Below are positions 10,435 through 23,781 of a stretch of 64,000 nucleotides of DNA, piece by piece. A program made the position numbers and the translations under genes. Source of the stretch: Spisula solida (taxonomy: Eukaryota > Mollusca > Bivalvia > Venerida > Mactridae). Under the pieces are notes generated by a model. The model saw only the letters and a list, made by a program, of their open reading frames with translations. It was not told the origin of the DNA and did not search any database. Position 1 is the first letter of the stretch. Every line of letters starts with the position of its first letter. The stretch spans positions 7,760,001 to 7,824,000 of the forward strand of contig OX365955.1 of NCBI GenBank assembly GCA_947247005.1, written 5' to 3'.

Positions 10435-13400
10435 CTAAACTATGGTACCATACATTATATAACTGAACACTACCGAAATCAACAATAATGAATTGCTAAT
10501 TGACGTCCTAATGTTACTGTCTGACGTCTTGACTGTTGTACTCGGTTGAGATCTGGTGCTTTCGCGTGACGTTTCGGCTGTCGTTTGTGACGTCGGTCGG
10601 GTAGTTTCGGCTGTCGTTTGTGACGTCGATATAGTGGCTTCGCTTGACGTTTGTGGTGTAGTGGCACTAAATAGACGATTAATCGTATTATATATTGTTG
10701 TAATTAGAGGATACTTTCCCGCGTTACAAAATGTTCCACGAAAGTCATCTAGTTCTAAGGACCAAATCATCATACCAGCAAGATTCCTGCTGTCCGCAAA
10801 AGTCACCTGAAACCACAATATTTATTTTGTAGAAATGTATGTCACGTGAAGGGAAGCATATAGATACTATTATGAAATCTGAAGAGTATACCATCAATTT
10901 AAAACTGCCACAGTCCCAATTAAGGAGGGGTAGACTAACCGTTGTTACTTGTTAATTAAGGGAAATTGGATTATCGCACATGAAGTTCAAGTATAGAGTT
11001 TATAGAGTTTATTTTCAAATAAAATACAATACATGGAATATGGATATGATACAAATAGTTCCACATGCATCTCAGTTACAAAATGGATGAAAGATGAGCG
11101 AAGAGATGCCACTTTCTTGGACTTTACAGATTTATCTCAATGTAGGCCGATTGGGAATGTTGGCGGTCATATTAGTACCATTTGTATTGCGTCATTGATA
11201 TGACGTAGAACTTTACGAGTGAGCTACCTCTAATCGAACACTGCATAATTGTACACGTATTACAATTTGTGCTTTCAAAATGCCCCTCATATATCTCTAA
11301 CTAGTACCATGAGTAACATGGCGGAAAATAATAATACGAACTTTAGAAGGAACATATGTATTATGTTCCTTCTATAGTTCATATAATAATTTTATTATTA
11401 TTTATAGCATGGCGTAAAATAATACCCAACACGCGATTTACAACATGACGTCTGTCGGTTTAACTGCGCCTCGAATCAATTGTAGTAAGTAAACTCATAG
11501 GCACATGGGTTCAAATTATCTGAGTGTACCCGATAGTTTCAAATTATCCGAGCATTATATAGAGTAAACCGTATATATAGAGAAGGTAGTACAGCGGCCA
11601 TGTTCAGCCGCAACGGATATGACGTAACGAAAACTGGTACCGAGTTTTTCAACATTCGTCACAGCAGACACGGATATCAGTTCCTGTGTCGTCATATCCG
11701 CTGCGGCTAAACATGGTCGCCGCACAACCTTTTTTCTATATAGAGGATGCACTAAGATAATTTGACTAAGATCATTTGAAACCATGGGCCTATGATCGAG
11801 CGAACACTGCATAGAAAACTGTTGTACAAGTATTACAATTCGTACTTTCAAAATGCTTCTCATATATCTCTAACCAAAGATCTAAAAATATAAAAATATT
11901 TTTAGATTTTTGCTCTAACTAGATCTAGTACCGTAAATAACATGGCGGAAAATATTAATACGAACTTCGGAAGAAACATAATACAGTCATAATGTTTTAT
12001 AGCATGACGGAAAATAATAACCATCACGCGATTAACAACATGGCGTTTGTCGGTAAACATTTTTACAGATTTGGACAAGCATATGCTCTGAATCTCAGTT
12101 GAATGTGGTCAGACAATATATACGCAGATGACCGACCGAAATGAAGTTGTTTGTACTGGAGTAGGTCTTAGAACAGCTCCTGACTAGAGTAAGATACGTC
12201 GTTGATGCGTTGGCATACACATCAGACATGCATGATACGAATATGTATGAAACGGAAATGCAATTTGTGGCGTTGTATCCAACTGTGCGAATTGAATACA
12301 TCGTTATGTATGTAATAAATTGGCTGATCTCATACCTTTTCTTCCATACTTGTCTGGTTAGCATACCCCACCCATTGATTACCCTGTACGATATAGGCCA
12401 TCTTTTGTTCATCGTCCCAGTAACGTGTGGCGCCAACTGATATCATTTCACAAACCTGAATATAGTTAAGCATGTGTTAGTGGTCACCTGAATTAAACAG
12501 TCACCTGTCTTAAACTGGCAATGTTAATTGTCAATTACTCAGTAATCTAATTAACAATAAATACTCCTGTTTATAAGAAGTCAATACTATGATATACCGA
12601 TCCGCCATTTTATTTGTCCGGACCCTGTGGGTTCTAGAGTTTTATAATTAGTTTCCACTGTCTGATCAGGACAACCCGTACGGAAAAAGCTGATGGACCT
12701 CTCAGAAAAAAATAGCTTGCCAGTCGGACCCCTGCTGGTTAAACGCCCTCTGAGACAAATACCCAATCGTGAAAGATCGTCCATTTCCGTTTGTCTCCGT
12801 TAAATATAGTGTAATGCATAAAGGCCGAGGTGATCAGAATTGGTAATCATTGTAGACTGGTAACATGTGTCCTACTACAACGGAGTAGGAAAATGATACG
12901 CGTGGTACCAGTCTAAATCACCGCGAGTAGTAGACTCGTACCGCTTGTCTCCTTTTTCAAACACGGTCTACTATAGTAGTAGCGTGGTTCAGTTCAGTGA
13001 GTACAGTAAGGCTTACCCTGTAATATGTCACATGTCCTGATTGTCCGAGGTATGGTCCGGGAGGACCAGCAGCTGCAACAGATGACCCAACATCCGTAAC
13101 CGACGCATCAGAAAGTGTAAATGTTGTAGCTGCGGCCGTTAGACCCATGACAAGTTTATCACGCGGAGCCCCACCAGATATCCATCTATCAATCGCCCAA
13201 GCCTGCAACATCAAACTTACACATCTTATTAATAGAAATAGACAATTATTCAGTATAATTTATGTTTTCAATCCACTTATAGTTCTTAGACTGAGAACCG
13301 ATTTATAACGGTAGTATAGTGCGCGAAGAATAATGAGATGTTAACAAATAAATCGGTTTGGTCAACTGCTGCAAAATTGGTTTCACGAAAAAATTACTAA

Positions 13401-16400
13401 TGAAAACAGATATGCACGTCTAAAATTATATTTTATACTCGAGTAAAGTGACTGCATTACCTGACTCAGTTTTTGATTGAATCTTGGGTTAGACGCACGT
13501 GAATACAGGGGACCTGAAAAGCTGGTGACTTGACTCCATGGTCCATGAAAGTCATATGTCATTACTTGTATATAATCAACGTGCCTTAAAACAAAAATAA
13601 ATAAATATCAGTTATGTCATTTTTGAACATAATAAATAGTTTACTGTATTTTATAGTTTTATTGCATTTTACTAATAAACGCCCATTTTCAATTCAACAC
13701 CTTGTGTTCTGTTGTTCCTCATTGCATACAAGTTTGACCTAGCTTGGGACTGCGCATCCAAGATTTTGAACAATACATACAATACAATGAAATAAGCAAC
13801 TTAAAAGATACTTATTTAAACAAATTCGACCGATGCATGTGAAGACTGGTTAGCTCTCAAGCCATGCCTCTGAAACCAAGAGGTACATGCATTTGTTAAT
13901 AACATGTACGTACTAACAATATGTTCACAAAATTTAATATCTTTTTGGAACAGTTAAGTCATTTCCCAATACTGTATACACTTGAAAGAATAAACCATAT
14001 ATTGAGTTGAGTTGCAAATATGTTCCTATAATGACCGAGCTAACGTTTGTCGACCGTATTTATCAATCTGATACTCGATGACATACTGTTATAAGATAAC
14101 AGTTTATAAGATACAGCAACTGTACAGTGTGAAAAGTTATGTTTTTGCAGCTATTTATTTTCATTTTTTCTTGTTGATTTTTGTAGTTATCCGTGTGGCT
14201 GTGCACTTTTATATATGCTTTTTCTTTTTTGTGTGTCCTGTTCTGTGTCTTTCGTACCATGCTGTTTTGTTCAGTTCTGGTTTCCCTTCTTATCTCGTAG
14301 TTTCGCATTTCAACATAAATTACTAGAAAATATTGCTAGATCTGTATTAAATTCCCAAACTACCACCAATAATAATAACTAGCATCTAACGAATCGAGAG
14401 AACATGTATTCGTCATTTTACAGGGACCACTTTCATGCAGAGCGAGCAACATGTTCGTACACGCTTCTTGGTGCGCCTTTTGTTCTTATTCATCCCCTGT
14501 CCGATGTGTTAGTATCTTTTTGTTGAACCCCATTAAAAATATATCCAAATATGCAAGGTTATAAAATCTATTGTGACACTTGCATGCGCTTTTGTTGGAC
14601 CAAATTGACATATGGAGAAGTAGGACTTTGTATGTAGCTGTAAAGTTTCCTTTTCTTTGTTCATTCTTTTTTTTGTTTGTCATTGTGGCCTTGTACTTCT
14701 GGGTTTGTGATTTTTCTTTTTTGTGTGTCTTGAGCCTTTCATGTTCTGCAGTTTCTATTGAGCGGTGCCTTCCCTGTCCGATTTGTTATTTTACTATTAT
14801 CTGTACAACAAAAACTGTATTATTGAAATAATGGACTATCCTACTATGACTTTGTTCGTAGAGCACTGTGGTGAAACGATGGTAACAAGCTTGCATACTT
14901 ACTGAGAGATACTTGGTATGTTGTAAGAGTCAGTTATCGTATTCTCACCCACTCCTACAGCGATGGATAACAACAGCCGTGCTTTATTGGTCCGAGCCGC
15001 TTCACTCACGAATTCGTCCCACATTATCTGTAAGTCAATTGGAGAATTAAAGGGATTTGTGACACTTTTTCCGACCTAAGCTTCCAGATAAATTTATGTA
15101 TGCTTTATTTTGACCCTAACGGTTGATCGGGCGGCCTCTAAGTTAACAACCCGTACGCAGGCCGATCATCTGACGACGGTCTGATTGGAAAGGATTGGTG
15201 ACCCATGTTTAATTTTATCTTACCAGTTTATTAACAACAGTCGAGACCTTTTTCAAAATGAAAATGATAAATACATGTACTTCGACATTGAATATTATAG
15301 TCCGCCGATGGCAACACTAGTTACAGTACAGTAATCTTCAATCTTATGCATAATCATTTTTGATGCACAAACTCATTCGATATACAGTGATAACAAACGG
15401 TCAATCGACCGTGCAGTGTTTATATTATCCATGTTTATTTATTGAGAATCTTAGAGTTATCTCCATCGAGCTATAGCTCAGATTTTGACTCTTATTGAAA
15501 CGCAATACAATGATATGAACCAGGATGTAGTGCGTTCTTTCACAATAGTACTGATAACAGATACAAAAAGGTACGTTTGATAATTGCGAAGATATCGCTA
15601 CATTTATCTATATAAACTGAATTATTATCACTGAACGACATCAAATTATCCGAATGCACTCGTTCTCCTATATTGTCAAACCATATACAAAACAATTATA
15701 AACAAGGTACATGTATATACTAAAAAGTTCAAATGTTTTGAATTAGAACATATTTTGGACGAACCAGGTTTGTGATGTTTGTAGCAACGTTAAATGTCGC
15801 ATCGACGTTAAATGTCGCACCTGACGTTAAATGTCGCAAGGCTGCCGCTAAATGTCGCAACCGACGCTAAATGTCGCAATCCACCCTGACGCTAAATGTC
15901 GCATCTGTGACGTTAAATGTCGCAACAAACTGGCCTGACGTTAAATGTCGCAACATTAACGCTAAATGTCGCAATCCTTTATAAACACTCATTTGTAGTA
16001 TTACTGTTCTAGTTTAAGTCCAGACGTATCCACAGTTCTTAGGGGTTTACCCAAAGGGGTACGACACATAAGCTTTTAGTGATAAAAAACTGTTTTCAAA
16101 AAAAATATTTTTTTTTTACTTCTACTATGTTAATGTATATTGTATGAAATTTACACAGTAGAAATAAAAAAATATTTTTTTTGAAAAAAAGATAATCACT
16201 GCAGGTTCATGACTGTGTCGAACTCGTAAAAATGCCGTACGGACCTTTCGGATTGATAATCACCCTCGGGCTAAAGCCACTCGGGCGATTATGCTTTCTG
16301 CGGGCCGATTATCTAGACCCCGTCCTACATAGCCGTGCATTATCCTCTAAGTAACTCATCGTGCGGGTTTGAATGCTACTTTTCGTAAACACAAATAAAT

Positions 16401-19400
16401 TGATGTCAACAGAATTTCAATTATGATTTACATAATTATTTATTTAGTGTATTTTGCATTGTTCGACAAATACTCGGTAACTGGAACTACACAGACCTTG
16501 GTCGTGATGAAACCAGTATAAGTAAGTATAATCCGTAACGAAACGGGTTTCTGCCGGGCATACCGTATATAACCATAATTCGGGTATATGCTATGTTCTT
16601 CCCTGCCTCCATCGGTATGAAACGCACTTTACTGGGACTCAACCGGTGTAGAGCCAGGGTTCAGCGCAGTCCAAATAATGCCGGTATACCACGGTTTATA
16701 AATAAATAAAATACCAGAATAGGTTTGCACCTATAGTGGATATCGAACCCATACTGTACGACGTCATACGGTCGTAGCAACACGGCTCGTCACGGTTAGC
16801 CCGAATCGACTAAGAAGTTCACGATGTCTCTAAGGTTCATACAACGGGACAAACCGGTGGTGCCAAACCGGCACAAGGTCTGCTGTCAGCTCAGAACCGG
16901 GATACACTGTGGATACAGCGGGATAATCCGTACTGAGACCGGGATGCAACATCGCGGTAGAGCTAATGTGTAGCAACGGTTGTAATCCAGTTTTGACTCC
17001 ATATTTCGATTCTGTTGAAATCTTGACCATTCCTCCCGGTAGCTCCTGATGACTACATGAGGCTTTAAACATTTTAAAACAATCGGGTCTCTTTTGCCAG
17101 TTTGATAAGAGTATCACGGTTCACCATAGTTCGTCTTGCCGATCCAGCGTTGTTACGGTTGTACGACGGTTCACTGAACCGGGTATACCGAGTAAGATTC
17201 GGTTCATCCCGTTAAACCTAAAGGGGTTCGACACATAAACTTTCAGTGATTAAAAACTGTTTTCAAAAAAAATTTTTGATTTCTACTGTGTATATTTTAT
17301 ACAACATACATGTACTTAGAAGAAATAAAAAAATCTTTTTTTTGAAAACAGTTTTTAATCACTACAGACTTATGTGTCGAACCCCTTTGGGGTAACCCCT
17401 AATAACCGTCGATACGTCAGGACTAAAACTAGAACAGTAATACTATAAAAGAGTGTTTATAAAGGATTGCGACATTTAGCGTTAATGTTGCGACATTTAA
17501 CGTCAGGCCAGTTTGTTGCGACATTTAACGTCACAGTTGAGACATTTAGCGTCGGTTGCGACATTTAGCGTCAGCCTTGCGACATTTAACGTCAGGTGCG
17601 ACATTTAGCGTCGATGCGACATTTAACGTTGCTACAATGTTATCACAGGGTTCAATTTCTGGCACAGGAAGAAATGGATTCCTATCGAGTGTCTGTCTAT
17701 GGGAGTCACATGGAGACATGGGTGCCTGCCGAGCCTATTAGAAATGCTGACTTAACACTGAACAGGCACCTAATTCCTCTTGTTTATATAGTATTTATGT
17801 CTATATATGTATGCGCGCGTACATAGATGATATCATTGGATATGTAGTGTCATTTAAAAGTAATAGTAGTGTCCATCACTTTAAATTGTAATACGCATGG
17901 GGAGTGATATAATATTGGGTGAGTTAAATTTCACAAAAAAAAAATATCATGTGGCTGCCATCGTCACCAAGTATAACAACCAACTTAGGGGTAAATGTAC
18001 AATGGGTTGAACGCTTGTCTAAAATAAACTTTGACGTGGTATGTGTATCAATCTATATATACACACCTGAAGAAGTTGTGAAAATTTGTCTTTGTATAAG
18101 GCGTTTGGCCACTCCCAGTCTATGTCAATACCATCAAAGCCTCGAACTCGGAGGTACGTCACTACGTTTTCAGAGAAGGTCTTCATAGTAGTTTCTGATT
18201 GGACGACTTGAATAAAACCATCACTTCCGGCCGAGGCTCCGCCCACTGAGAGAAGTGTCACTAATTCCGGATGGTCGGTTTTCAGATGATTAAAGTCGTA
18301 GTATCGCCCAGTTCTATTGTCACCATTATCGTCATCTGCTGAAAACTTTTGGAGCCCTAAATTTGCTCTATCAACATTAGCAAAAGCATAAATTAGGTGA
18401 GTACAAAGCGTCACGTTGATGTCACTCAGTTGAAATCTGGCGTCTACATTTGCACGTTGATGCGACCAGTTGGTGAAGTAACAAAAGTTCTTCATGCGAT
18501 TATCTGTAACAAAAGAAACATTACGATAATATCTGAAACACGCCCGTTGTCACTTAACAACGCTTCACGCACAGTTAGAGTACAGAAATGACACCAAACG
18601 TTATAAATAACTATATAAAACATAAAGTAGATGTAGACATATAACGTTATCTGATGATTTGCGTTGAAAATAGGCAACTTTACTACGAACCCTGCCATAT
18701 CAACACTCTACAGTTCACAAAAGACTTGGACTTGGCCGGATAGTCCTTGTTAGGTTACTATAGTAACAGTTTTTGTTGGGTTGGATGAAATAATACCAAG
18801 TTTTGTCAAATAATCAAGTTGGTGAGTAAGTCTTATTAAACGAAAATTTATTACAATCAGGCGCGTAGCTACCTGTACGCAGAATACGCAGCTGCGTACA
18901 CATGCTTCTCAAAAAGTGAAAAAAATAATGATCGAAAAATGCAATAAAAACTGATGCCTAAGCGAACAATTTTTTCCGGCGAAGCAAGCCCCCAGATCCC
19001 CTAGCCTACCAGGGTGTATCCTGCGTACACATTAAATTACCTCTAGCTACGCCCCTGACAATTGCATGTTTCAATCAAGCGCTATCGTGATCGTCCGGAT
19101 AGTAAATGAACGGCCCTATGGCCTATACATGTATCCTAATAGTATGTTTCTATGTATGATAAGGTTATCTCACCGAGTGGTCGGATTTTAACCAGGGACG
19201 ATGCTTGTTTATGAACCGGGACTTATCATGGTTCGTAACACATACTACAAACTTGATCTTTGGACGTGAATGAGCATATTAATCCATGTTAAACCATTCG
19301 TATGATCTTAGTTAACAAATTATCGTCAATTTGTGTGTGATCAAATTAGACTATGCCGGGTTATTTAAGAACAAAGTCTACACGAATTTACGAGTACCGT

Positions 19401-22400
19401 TTAAGACAAAGATTGTTTTATCTTTCGGTTAACGAGCTTTTTTTAATAAATTGTTGTTTGGATGGGGGGATGATACAATAACAAGAGGCCGGTTGGGGTC
19501 GTAGGTCGCTCACACAATGGCAGGGGAGTGACAAAAGGCCCTTTTGTCCTCATTTTATATTAACATTCCCTCCCCACCACAGCTGATAAAATCCCGTGAA
19601 CTTAAAATAAGGTCTAATAGAAACCATTCTTCGACATTAACAAATAATACGGTTTGGTGTATGATCTTCGACATTAATTTTATAATTGATCAGTTTCCAA
19701 GTGCATGACGTATTCCAGTTTTAAATTCGGAAAGGCGAACATCTTAACAATTTGTGATGCGTTAAGAATGGTACATTGTGGCTTTTTGAACATAGATCAC
19801 AAGTGACGGCCGAAAAGTGCATATAGTAGTTTGTACATATATATATCATGATACAAGAACATGCACTTATAGATAACTGTGAAGCCGTTGGTACGTTGAC
19901 TGATGGCACCGCCTGGGATAGAACTAATTACTGGTAGTGGTTTGGTTAAAATTGTACCTCGTGTTTGAATGAAACCTGTGACTATATATTTTCAAAGATC
20001 ATATAAAAATTCTCCCGTATTCTTCGATATTTCAGAATGAAGCGAAACGTACATATATAAAGGCTGTTGCTTTAATATGAAATAAAACTTATCGAGAATA
20101 GCTCATATTTTGAATCGTAAATAGTATTATATCACATCGCAACACCGTACACCAGTATTATGATCGTAAATGTCGTGTTTATAGTGTATTATATGTTTAC
20201 GTAGGATATATAGCGGTTACAATCTTACAGTTAATATTAACGATATAATAGTATTTATCACAGTGATAGTCAAGTGACACGATATCTAGTCACGTTGCCA
20301 TGACACCGGATCAATCTGTATTATATCAACATACTGTAAAGTCACATATTTTCGTGGTTATTAAATTTCGTGTATTTTGATGAAAATGCCTTATCGTGGG
20401 ATCGTAAATTCGTGGATTACAAAACATGGAAGGTTAATCCTATGTGCTGTATTGGGGATGTTGATTAATCGTCGGGATTAGATTTCGTTGTCTAGCTCAA
20501 CAATGAAATCAACGAAAATTCAACCGTCCCTCGAAAAATAATGATTTACAGTAGTAAATTATAGTGTGGTTTTGAAAATGGAGCATCCGGTGTCAGTTTA
20601 GACGATTTTGGTCGAACGCCACCGGAAGTAGAACACAATGTGTCAAACTCCTCATATACTCTATTTTATTAATATTCGAAGCACCGGGTGGATTCCTACT
20701 GAATGTCTACTAATAATCGTGCTTCCGAATAATTATTGCCAATGACTGGATGGTGGTAAACGAAATACACGTATGTTTCGTCCAACATGACAGAAACCTT
20801 AGTATTCACGTTTGACTATCAACAAAATTCTTTAAAAGGGGAAGAGTATAGTGAAATTTTTTTTTAAAAAAAACATAAGAACAAGTTTCGATTTTCATCC
20901 CCTTGTTAATTTTGAAACATTTATTATAACTACTGCAAGTTTTTTCCAACTAAACCGCTCGATTTATGTACGGGTATAATGATACTGGAACTAGAAACCA
21001 TATTGCTAATGTATATACTATAACCATATCTCGGTTATTTTGAAACAATAATTAATTTATCCTGGTCTTATCGTGTTTGATATGACAAATGTCACTTTAT
21101 AGTGAAGTGTACAGGAAAAAAGATATAATCTATATAGCACATTACTAATATCACTAACTGATCACTTTGTACAGTATGCGTAAAACTGTCAACAAACCGA
21201 CATGTGATACATTGTATGGAGGAGTGATACATTGTATGGAGGAGTGAGTATGGAGGAGTGATACATTGTATGGAGGAGTGATACATTGTATGGAGGAGTG
21301 ATACATTGTATGGAGGAGTGATACATTGTATGGAGGAGTGATACATTGTATGGAGGAGTGATACATTGTATGGAGAAGTGATACATTGTATGGAGGGTGA
21401 TACATTGTATGGAGGAGTGATACATTGTATGGAGGAGTGATACATTGTATGGAGGAGTGAGTATGGAGGAGTGATACATTGTATGGAGGAGTGATACATT
21501 GTATGGAGGAGTGATACATTGTATGGAGGAATGATACATTGTATGGAGGAGTGATACATTGTATGGAGGAGTTTGATTTGAAGAAAGTGTTCGTAAACAG
21601 CTCCTGTGGAACTGCAAATATTTATACAGTAAAACGTTATTCTACTCCCAGGCCCGGATCCACAGGGGGCCCGTGCCCCCCCCCCCCAGTTGGCCTCAGA
21701 GTGACCATTTTATACAGTCTAAAAACGTTAAAATCCTTAAAATATTACCAATCGATTAGGCTATGAATCGTTATTTTGTGATAACAATCTCTGTATATTA
21801 CATATAGCGGAAGCGAAGGCAATAAAAATGTGCCCCCTGTTGTTTATCCAGGCCCTAATTACACCCGATCTGAGTCAATTAGACGCTTTCCCAAATGATT
21901 TTATAGCGTCTGAAAGATCATGATTTACATGAGTCATTGGTCTATGTTACTAAAACATGTGAACTTATATATTTAAAAATAGTGACCCGACATATCGAAA
22001 TTTTCTTGTTGATAGATATTTTAGTGATAACATTTTGTAACAATGCAATTCTTACAATTTCAAGTGTGATTTAAAACCTTAAAAGCTAGAAAAACGAGTT
22101 TAATTCAAAATGTTCGGGGGGGGGGCACATTTTTTCTAAATTTCCATGTGCCTAGCATTGAATTTTAATGTTTTTAAGACGTTGTAGTGCATGCAATTTC
22201 ATGATTTTTATTAAAAGTTAAAGTTTACTAAAAAATCTATCTGATCCAGTGGAAACTTTTAGATATAGATCTAATATTGTTTATTTCATGGGCTATGTAT
22301 TTCGATGTCAAGCAGTAATTTCAATAATTTAAAGTCTAAATATAAAATTTAAAGTTCTTACTTGATAAAATCTTCAATGGGGTAAACATACATGTATATT

Positions 22401-23781
22401 TAAATAATTGCTTAAAAAATGAACGTTGTCTGATTATGTAGCGAACAGTGAATTTTAATAATTTGACGCCTGATTTGTAAATTTTAGGGAATTGAAAGAA
22501 ACTACTTTTAATTTTTTTAACTCGTCATATTTTATGTTGATGTTGCAATACAATTTTAATACCTTTACTTCTGATTTTAAAGGTGCTGCCTCACAGATCG
22601 GGCTAAAATTTTTGTATGACGTAACTTTCCTACCTAACCAAGTATTTATATAATAGAAAGTCACTGGTGGTTGCTTTATGAAAGATGTATGGCATATAAG
22701 CAATTTAAATCACTCTTGATATTTGGCACTCAGTATTTTTCTGTTTGAAAATATCGCAGAGTTTCCTTCCAAAATGTTCTATGAATTATGTAATTCAGAC
22801 ATGATCAAACTGTAACTTCAACAAACTAAAGCCTAAACATCTGTGAGGTATTCGGTTCGTTTCGCAATTCATTTTCATAGAATGCAAACACGTTTCAGAC
22901 AATTTAAGTGATAGTAGTGCTAATTCTATAGGGTATTAATACCCTATAGAATTGTGGGTGTAAATATGCTAAATTACTACAAAGTGCCGATGTTTCCCAA
23001 AATATTTTTTATGTCAATGTGGTTGTTTATGGCATATACAGGAAACTATACCAAAATTACATGAATACTTGACAATTTAATTTTATTTTTGCAATACACC
23101 AATACGTGAGGCAGTCCCTTTAAAAGCTTAAAGTGCTGGAAATTGCATGATTTTAATTCGAAAAGTGAAAAAATCTTCGCCGGGAGGGGGCACCCCTCCC
23201 GAACCCACCCCAACATAATATCAAAAAAAATATCTGCCCCCCCCCCAGTCAAAAGTTTCTGGATCCGCGCCTGCTACTCCCCTGTTAAACATCCCCAGCA
23301 CCTATTGGCAGCATAGAGGCCACATAGTTAATAAATTTAGTGGATTTGCATTTGGTGCAAGGCGACTTACCCTCTGACACAGAATAGTTCAATAACTGCT
23401 AAATATGACAAAGCTGGCTGTGTTGTTTGGGACTGTTTATGTTTGGGGTTTTGTCTGTCCGTCCTTGATTCGAGTACCCCAAACTTATAGCCCCACGCTT
23501 TGGACTATAAATCCAACTAGAGTATATGGCCCAAAACACTATACAGCCCGTTACTGATCAGCAGCCGTATAGAAAATAAGCGTTCTGGTCAGAATAAAAT
23601 CAGGTTCATGTGGTTAGTCCAATCTGCCTCCTTTCTGTTCTATAAACTTGAGAATAAAATTGATATATAATAATAATAACAATCGGATAAATGGCGTAGT
23701 GAGATTACCTGAGCATAATATTCCTGTATATAATGTTGCGAACACCAACACTAACAAAGTTACTTCCTTGAAAGTACACAT
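10435..23781 (-). CDS. GH18 chitinase-like protein A, probably GPI-anchored (7 exons)
   Basis: Exons in coding order: 23781-23709, 18503-18067, 15027-14903, 13584-13461, 13202-13017, 12455-12336, 10806-10435. All junctions are GT-AG and the sum is 479 codons (478 residues plus TAG). Exon 1 encodes a signal peptide (residues 1-24). The GH18 TIM barrel shows NFCYFTNW (strand 1), SVGG at 110-113, FDGIDIDWEW with catalytic Glu at 155, MTYD at 220-223 and MIWSLELDDF near 368-377. These are the residues expected for retaining chitinases acting on chitin or chito-oligosaccharides. The usual Y-G-R of the GxPxYGRSF motif is replaced (LTAAATTF, 274-281), so activity or specificity may be altered. A Thr/Ser-rich stalk with an internal TSQTTAET duplication and a hydrophobic tail suggest a GPI-anchored, cell-surface enzyme. 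No CBM14 chitin-binding domain is seen. Head-to-tail paralogue of the gene at 27703-50832. Confidence 0.9.
11270..12060. repeat. segmental duplication and hairpin in gene A intron 6
   Basis: Segments at about 11250-11460 and 11815-12055 share TATTACAATT, CTTTCAAAATGC, CATATATCTCTAAC, AACATGGCGGAAAATA and CACGCGATT. Between them, 11600-11730 folds on itself (GCGGCCATGTTCAGCCGC against GCGGCTAAACATGG). Confidence 0.6.
14310..14830. repeat. dispersed segment shared with 52140-52690
   Basis: In intron 3 of gene A. Shares AAATTACTAGAA, CACTTTCATGCAGAGC, GTGCCTT and CGATTTGTTATT in the same order with the region 52148-52690, where the first part has expanded into a 50-bp array. Probably two copies of one transposon-derived repeat. 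Confidence 0.5.
15781..17635. mobile_element. fold-back element with motif arrays in long TIRs
   Basis: Arms 15781-16200 and 17215-17635 are near-perfect inverted copies. Each arm begins GTAGCAACGTTAAATGTCGC and carries eight or more copies of ACGYTAAATGTCGCA with matching spacers in matching order. Then comes TCCTTTATAAACACTC, an ACCCCTTTGGGGTA-type segment and an inner A/T stem. The interior (16200-17210) shows no transposase frame. It sits in intron 2 of gene A. No clean target duplication was found. The iterated motif could be a transposase-binding array, by analogy with fold-back and MULE TIRs (inference). Confidence 0.8.
18858..19057. mobile_element. 200-bp TIR element with 5-bp target duplication
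   Basis: Ends CAGGCGCGTAGCTA and TAGCTACGCCCCTG are inverted repeats, flanked by ACAAT on both sides (18853-18857, 19058-19062). It has no coding capacity and lies in intron 1 of gene A. The CAGGNGCGTAGC end resembles hAT/CACTA-type termini, but the 5-bp duplication fits neither well. Confidence 0.65.
19063..20331. other. intron 1 of gene A, nothing recognised
   Basis: AT-rich intron sequence with no exon, RNA gene or repeat I can name. Confidence 0.4.
20334..20551. mobile_element. TA-flanked MITE, CTGTAAA ends, copy 1
   Basis: Ends CTGTAAAGTCA and TGATTTACAG lie between TA dinucleotides. Internal TTCGTGG and CGTGGATTACAAAACATG blocks are shared with 48690-48866. A lone left end, TACTGTAAAATCACA, occurs near 45259. 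Confidence 0.6.
21204..21570. repeat. 20-bp satellite, about 18 copies
   Basis: Tandem GTGATACATTGTATGGAGGA with two shortened 10-bp units. It lies in intron 1 of gene A. Reading frames across it on the minus strand are repeat artefacts. Confidence 0.95.
21649..23273. mobile_element. hAT-like non-autonomous element (1.6 kb)
   Basis: Ends CAGGCCCGGATCCA and TGGATCCGCGCCTG are inverted, flanked by CTACTCC on both sides (7 bp, or 8 bp CTACTCCC if one C is shared), as for hAT insertions. The interior has poly-C and poly-G runs and a nested TTAA element at 22581-23119. No transposase frame is seen. Confidence 0.7.
22581..23119 (-). mobile_element. TTAA-type MITE, copy 1, nested
   Basis: 539-bp element with ends AGGTGCTGCCTCAC and GTGAGGCAGTCCCT, flanked by TTAA on both sides and with a central palindrome ATTCTATAGGGTATTAATAC. 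The copy at 36725-37260 is in opposite orientation. TTAA target choice points to a piggyBac-like mobiliser. Confidence 0.8.

Noticed and set aside
15781..15975. CRISPR-like array (short repeats with variable spacers)
   Set aside because: The organism is eukaryotic, repeats are 13-15 bp and degenerate, spacers are very short, and an inverted copy of the whole array exists at 17465-17635.
18492..18698. ATG at 18698 (minus) as the start of gene A with a local first exon
   Set aside because: The frame is not a convincing signal peptide and would not splice in phase; the exon at 23781-23709 gives a proper signal peptide, correct phase and a matching exon in gene B.
21092..21617. 121-155 codon minus-strand frames
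   Set aside because: Read-through of a 20-bp satellite; the same peptide repeat appears in several frames.
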